Origin: Neurospora intermedia
Taxonomy: Eukaryota > Ascomycota > Sordariomycetes > Sordariales > Sordariaceae
NCBI GenBank assembly: GCA_037102815.1
Contig: BTPP01000002.1
Location: 2,232,001 to 2,296,000, forward strand
Direction of reading: 5' to 3'
DNA length: 64,000 nucleotides
Every line of letters starts with the position of its first letter. The stretch's first letter is position 1. The notes beneath the pieces are model-generated. The model did no database searches, was not told the origin of the DNA, and was given only the letters and a program-made list of their open reading frames with translations. Shown in pieces: positions 58,301 through 64,000 of this stretch. Made by a program: the position numbers and the translations under genes.

Positions 58301-59652
58301 ATTTGTATAATTACTAACTAGTTATTTTATAGCTATAACCGATTACCTTCTATACGTTTACCTCCCGTTGAGGTACGAGTTTGTCTATTTCGCTATTAAA
58401 TTATACTGTAATTTTAGTATACGAGTAACCTCCCGTATAGAAGGTACCTACAGTGTATTGAAAGTATTATTTAAGAATCGTCGTATTAATTTTAATTAGC
58501 TATTGGGAGTTATTATTAAAATCTTTAAGCGGTTAAAAGAGAATTTCGCTAGTAAGTATACTTACTAGATCTTAAAGAGCGTCGTAAAGTATAATTATAT
58601 TACGTTAGGGAGGGTGAAGTTCGTTATTAGCTTTATACACTTCGAATTATTCTAATAGTAAGTTATATTCATTAGTAATACTATTACTAAACGGCGTAAT
58701 TTGACCGAGGTACGAGGGTAGTATTTTACTAATTTCAACCATTAATATAGGTTACCCTACTAGTATAATTTGTTCGATATTATAAATACGGGTGGCACTA
58801 TACTTTAAAGTATAGTCGATAAATATTGGTAATTGAAATTAGAAAAGGTAAGTAATCCTCTATTATTTAATATAATTACTATATTAATTAGACTTTTATA
58901 GCCTTTATCTATAGATTAGTTAGTATTGCGTAGGGAGAGAGACCCCCTCCTAGTTGTTATAAATTGTTAGAAGGTTCGTAACGGTGCCTAGCCTATACCT
59001 ACTATACTTCGTTTCGCCCCCTCTTCCTCCTTTAGTATTAGATGTAATCTAGTTTACGATACCCTTCCTAAGGTATTAACCTAGTTACTATCTAAGAAGA
59101 AGAGGATGATTAAAGTAGTATTAGCGAGTTAAAGGGAATGGGAGGTAAGGGTAGAAGTAGAGAGTACGAGATAGGAGGCGGTATAGCTCTATTTATAATT
59201 CTACGAATTAAGAGAATTATAGTAATACGAAGTATAATTGGAGGTACGGTTGTGGGAGTTCTAGAGTTAATAATATTACTACTAGCCTCCTCCGCCGCCG
59301 TTATTAGTATATTAAGGGTATTAATATTAGTACTAATTGTATTAAGGGATGCCTCTTCCCTCCTAGTTGTATTTGAATCCGTACTAATTGCCGCCGTCTG
59401 GCCAGTAGTAGTTATAATAGCTATTATACTAATAATAATAATAGTAATAGTATTAGTCCTACTAATTGAGCTAGTACTATTAATACTAGTAGATGTAATT
59501 ATACTAGTATAAATATAAATTCTACGGTTTTAATACCTTTAATGTAAATTACGATATTAGAGAACTTCGTATGTGTGATTCCTGATAACTTTTGGTGCAG
59601 ATGTTGCACGTATGTCATTTTGGTGGGAAATTGGCGGGCGGCAACATGGTTG
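58301..59652. other. AT-rich 3' part of element 2
   Basis: This is degenerate transposon DNA. The open frame at 59138-59512 encodes an Ile/Val/Leu run that reflects AT-rich composition rather than a gene. Confidence 0.6.
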
Positions 59653-59718
59653 TGCCATTGGCCAGACGGCCCCCATACAGTCGGATTGGAATCGAACACA
59701 GTCGGATTATCCGGGTCG
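59653..59718 (-). repeat. Right terminal inverted repeat of element 2
   Basis: Reverse complement of 56355-56420 with one transition; followed directly by CTCGTAAAG. Confidence 0.92.
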
Positions 59719-59727
59719 CTCGTAAAG
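59719..59727 (+). repeat. Target-site duplication, right copy (element 2)
   Basis: CTCGTAAAG, identical to 56346-56354. Confidence 0.92.
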
Positions 59728-60004
59728 GTGTTTATCACATCAAGGGCCCGCTCTGGACTTGGCTCTTGGTCCATAAATTGCCTGTTTGGGGTTAACTTCC
59801 CCGCGACGCCCCGCCACTGCAGCATTATTCGAACATTAGTGTACTATCATTGTCTGGTTGCTGTGCCGTCCCGTTGTCGCTGCTGGTGCGCCCGGAGAGG
59901 CGAACTGCTGCTCCTCGACCTCGAACTCTACAAAGGCCGTTTCCCAGTTCCTCCGCCGCGCGAGCTCGATTCCCATCTCGACAACCCTCACCCTCCGAGC
60001 CAAC
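59728..60004 (+). promoter_or_regulatory. Remaining 5' region of the IPP isomerase gene
   Basis: Only 277 bp of normal-composition DNA separate element 2 from the isomerase ATG. It must contain the leader and probably the core promoter. The upstream promoter was either pushed 3.4 kb away or replaced by transposon DNA. Confidence 0.55.
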
Positions 60005-60902
<898 letters not shown>

Positions 60903-63115
60903 ACAAGACCACCGTCGCGTGTGTGGAAACGAGAAGTTGAAAAATAAATAAAACAAAGCAACTATTGCCTGTCGGATTTACGCTTTTTGCAACCAGACAG
61001 GACTTATAATTCTAATCATATTACCTACGTTCACCCAACCCCGAGCTATCTGCTTTTGTTTGCCTGGCGGATAAGACGTCGTGCAAAGGGCCTCTCATCT
61101 TCTGTTTTCATTCTGTTTGCGTCGGTCAAGGTCGGCGCTTGACGGGATCGTTCATTCAAGAGTAAAGATAAGGGGGGAGGGCGAATAGAGGACAAGAAAC
61201 ACGTTACACATCCACATCCACCATATGTCCTGAACGCCTTGATTTGGGGGTTTGCAATGGCTTCCCTAGCTGGTAGCACCGTGGAATGACATGCGTTACG
61301 ATAATAAATACTGCGGAGGTATGCGCAAGCCTGTGGGTGGAACGTATTGGCGAAGAACTGGTGAGCATTACCAACCACCTTCGAAACGGGATACCGTCTT
61401 ATCTCGAGACAAATCAAATATCTTATTCCCATTTTGTCACTGAGGATCTCTATCCAGGACTTGATTGATCAGATGTAGGGCGGCCGAGAGAGCAATGGCT
61501 GCATCACCTGATCATCTTGCATGACCCTATTCCTCAAGCCAAGGCTAACAACAAATTGATCGTCCCGTTGCAAAGCGTCGTCGTGCTTATAGGTGAGAGT
61601 CTATGATTGGATAATATGAGGCAGTAGAGACATCTTGGGGCACTCCGAGACAGGGCTACAACCGGCTATGTTTTACTTGATCTCTTTCTCCCGCCCCGCC
61701 AGCCATCGAGGTGCCACTGATGCTCCTCGTCATATCGTAGGTCCAATTCTCCTCACCCATACTGCATATCGCCTCTACCTGTCTATTTCAGGATTTGCTG
61801 ACCTTCAACACAGAATTCCGGCCAGGATCTTCACAGGCGTAGGCATCAGTTCAGTACATGCCCTCATGGTGTTCAGCTTCGTTTCATGCTGCCTGTTGCC
61901 ATGTAAACAATTGCTATCCAATCACCCGCGGCACGCCTCGCCCTCTACCCAACCCCAAGCACGAGCATTCTTGCTCACCGTGAACCATTGCTCCAAGCTG
62001 TTTCTGGAGATCATCGTCGTTCTTAGCGGGATGGTCAGATCTCGAGAAGAAGGCCAAGAGCAAATGTGCGGCGCTATCTTTCTCACATTCCCTGCGGCTA
62101 TCCTTTGGTCAGAGATCCAATGGCTTCCCGTTTGTGAGCTGCATCTCCGCTCCGTTCAACTCAGTCCAATGACTCTAGACCCCTGTCTCATTACGTCTGG
62201 CCAAGACGTCGGTACGGGATGTTGGGCTATCATCATCTTCAGCTTCCCGTGGGTTTGAGGGGCTTGCTGCCGTCAGTGTGACCGTCCGTCTGAATGGTGA
62301 TGTGGGTTGGTCAGTGGAGGAACACAGCCAATAGGTCAGCCACATCCAACCCACGGGGTACTTACTTATTTCGATCATGCCTCCATGAGATGCTGCTTCT
62401 GCTTCCCTCGAATCTCTTCGACCCAACTTCATCTTCTCAAGCAACACCAAACATAGTTATTCGAAGTCCCCTTTCTGGGGCCCATCTTCACAAGGGCTGA
62501 CAGTAGCTACTGTGTCTCTCGTGCTTAACCCTACGCCTGGTTACCTACAATAACTTCATACAAGAAAATCAGCAATCCCGTCACCAAAGAATTCATAACT
62601 CAAAATCCTTACTCTACCTTGACCTTACACTGCTCCAATTTCCCTTCATACGTGACCAAAACTCTCGCCTCGACTGTCTCTTGAACCGCCGAACTTAGGT
62701 TCACGCAACAAGCACACAACACATACAACACCAGGGCCGTTCGTCGGACAGGTCTCATTGATGTCGGCTGACCTCCGTACTGCCCTCAACTGTCTTCGAC
62801 ACCCATCGAGATTTATGCCCGTCTCGAGAAGTCAACTCTCGAAAGTCCACACGGGTGATAGCATACAAAATATATTATCTGCCGTATAAGCAAAGTGCGT
62901 GTTCAGTCTTCTTCATGTCTTCTGCACCAAATGTTGTTCCTGCTTGGATTCATGGTATAGGTACTTTCCCTGATGGTAGCGTCTTCAAAGGACGTCTCCT
63001 TGAGCATCTTTACACCTTCCTTGACCATTTTCAGGTCTTTCTGTGATATTCCAGTCTCCTTATAAAGAGCACGTTGACTTACACCTCAGGTACTTGGAAG
63101 GAACTACTGCCCATC
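60903..63115. other. 2.2-kb intergenic region
   Basis: No recognised gene. The longest frame (61635-62258) lacks an early ATG, family motifs and splice context. The last 600 bp are probably the promoter and leader of the GNAT gene. Confidence 0.45.
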
Positions 63116-64000
63116 ATGGAGACTGTCACTACAAGTAATAGTTCGATTACTATTACTAGTGATTCAACTACAATCAGCAATACTGCTGCTACCTCAAGCT
63201 CTGCGCCAGCAGTCACCGTTGTCGAGCTCAAGCGCTATTCCCTAGTGCCTCCAAAGTGGCAAGAATTCGTCCGTGTTGCCGGCATGTCGGAGTGTAGGGA
63301 GGTCTCACTGTCCCTGGCCCATGCCTTTGCTGCCGACGACTACGCCCAGTATCTTGTCAACACAGAGGATCCCGAGGACGAGAAGACTGTCGTCGGTTCA
63401 GGTGGTGGAGACAGCAGAGGCGTGATGATGTCCAGCGGCACCATCATGACCCCAGAGGACAAGTGGAAGCTGCATGTAGATATCATGACTTATGCTGTCG
63501 CGATGCATTGCCTCAACGGGCTGGTGACGACATTTGGTCCGGAGTATGATAGCGTTGCGCTTTGGTAAGTGGTTTATTATTTTTTGCCCCCTTCCTCTTG
63601 AGTCATAACTGCTTGCTTGAGTACAAATTCGAAACGTTGATGTGGCGTAATTGTCCACATGAGAGATGCTTGATATCAGCACATTACAGAAAGCAAAGTC
63701 ATGGCTAACACATACACACTGACTCCTTGCCGTGCGTGCCAAACCCTCGAACTCCGCGAGGCGCGGGCTTCGACCTTCGACCAGATCAAGGTAAGATAAG
63801 GTAAGAAGTTTCCGAGATGTCACAAAAAAAAAAGGTCCTCGAAGCCCGCCTTATGCGAGAATGTCGCGGGGTTTTCGCAGCTGCACGGTAACTGTGAGAT
63901 CTCAGTGTGTATCCAAATATTGCAGGCTACCACCTGGTCACCATCTTGATAGCTGGTGGGTGCTGCTTCGCAGCGGAGCCTGGAGGCTCTACTATCAGTT
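63116..64000 (+). CDS. GNAT-like N-acetyltransferase (3' partial)
   Basis: Exon 1 is 63116-63564; the next exon starts at 63926 and runs past the window. The 361-nt intron is GTAAGT...TTGCAG. The spliced join gives YDSVALW-LPPGHHLDSWWVLLRSGAWRLYYQ, a pattern of fungal GNAT-fold acyltransferases in which a hydrophobic strand plus a PPG turn precedes the acetyl-CoA domain. The first 45 residues are Ser/Thr-rich (SNSSITITSDSTT). They are followed by LVPPKWQEFVRVAGMSECREVSLSLAHAFAADDYAQYL, the usual start of this group (substrate-side helices). The acetyl-CoA P-loop lies beyond the window, so the family call rests on overall pattern. Substrate unknown. Confidence 0.7.

Larger units (their letters stand above)
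56355..59718. mobile_element. RIP-mutated Mutator-like transposon, 3.4 kb (element 2)
   Basis: The element is 3364 bp, bounded by inverted repeats beginning CGACCCGGATAATCC (56355-56420 and 59653-59718; 66 bp, one G/A mismatch) and flanked by a 9-bp duplication. Inner parts of both ends remain similar with gaps. The interior from about 56460 to 59570 is AT-rich, stop-filled and CA/TG-poor while keeping CG, as expected after RIP. A MULE transposase core is readable on the plus strand. The inverted repeats share no obvious similarity with element 1 beyond the first CG, so this is a different family. It lies about 280 bp upstream of the IPP isomerase start codon. Confidence 0.92.

Noticed and set aside
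59138-59512. Hydrophobic 124-codon frame in element 2
   Set aside because: Ile/Val/Leu repeats reflect AT-rich RIP-mutated DNA, not a membrane protein.
61635-62258. 207-codon frame downstream of IPP isomerase
   Set aside because: The first ATG is late, there are no motifs or splice context, and the amino-acid composition resembles random translation.

Overview
The window looks like euchromatic DNA of a filamentous ascomycete, most likely a Sordariomycete of the Sordariales. Supporting signs are short GTAAGT...CTAAC...YAG introns (mostly 52-170 nt), single genes with their own promoters, two AT-rich blocks with the signature of repeat-induced point mutation (RIP), and an arginine attenuator peptide upstream ORF that appears residue-for-residue the same as the Neurospora crassa one as I remember it.

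Layout, left to right: a 5'-truncated membrane-anchored aspartic-peptidase-like gene (+); the diflavin reductase TAH18 (-); a 3.8 kb stretch without a gene; a two-RRM RNA-binding protein (+); an ArfGAP of the Gcs1/ArfGAP1 type (+); electron-transfer flavoprotein beta (+); arg-2, the small subunit of arginine-specific carbamoyl-phosphate synthase, with its regulatory uORF split over three exons (+); an acinus-like SAP-domain protein (-); a 4.2 kb RIP-mutated Mutator-like transposon; an unrecognised two-exon gene (+); a 4 kb intergenic stretch; an SRE/SreA-type iron-responsive GATA factor (+); a COPI-associated/Tvp15-like Golgi membrane protein (+) carrying a 38-base poly-C run in an intron; BCP1 (+); chorismate mutase (-); the mitochondrial fission adaptor Mdv1 (+); an aldo/keto reductase (+); the RIO2 kinase (-); the proteasome subunit RPN1 (+); a MATE transporter with a long N-terminal extension (+); a small possible ORF; a second RIP-mutated Mutator-like transposon (3.4 kb); isopentenyl-diphosphate isomerase (+); and the start of a GNAT-like acetyltransferase gene (+) that runs off the right edge.

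The genes are mostly conserved housekeeping functions in amino-acid synthesis, the proteasome, ribosome biogenesis, mitochondria and isoprenoids. They do not form an operon or a biosynthetic cluster. The most informative parts are the arg-2 leader, which can be read exon by exon, and the two transposons. Both transposons have intact 9-bp target-site duplications, recognisable terminal inverted repeats and a MULE transposase core that is still readable through RIP stop codons. Each sits only about 200-290 bp upstream of the start codon of a conserved gene (the SAP protein and IPP isomerase). I found no tRNA, rRNA or CRISPR in the window. All exon boundaries were inferred by hand from splice motifs, reading phase and family resemblance.
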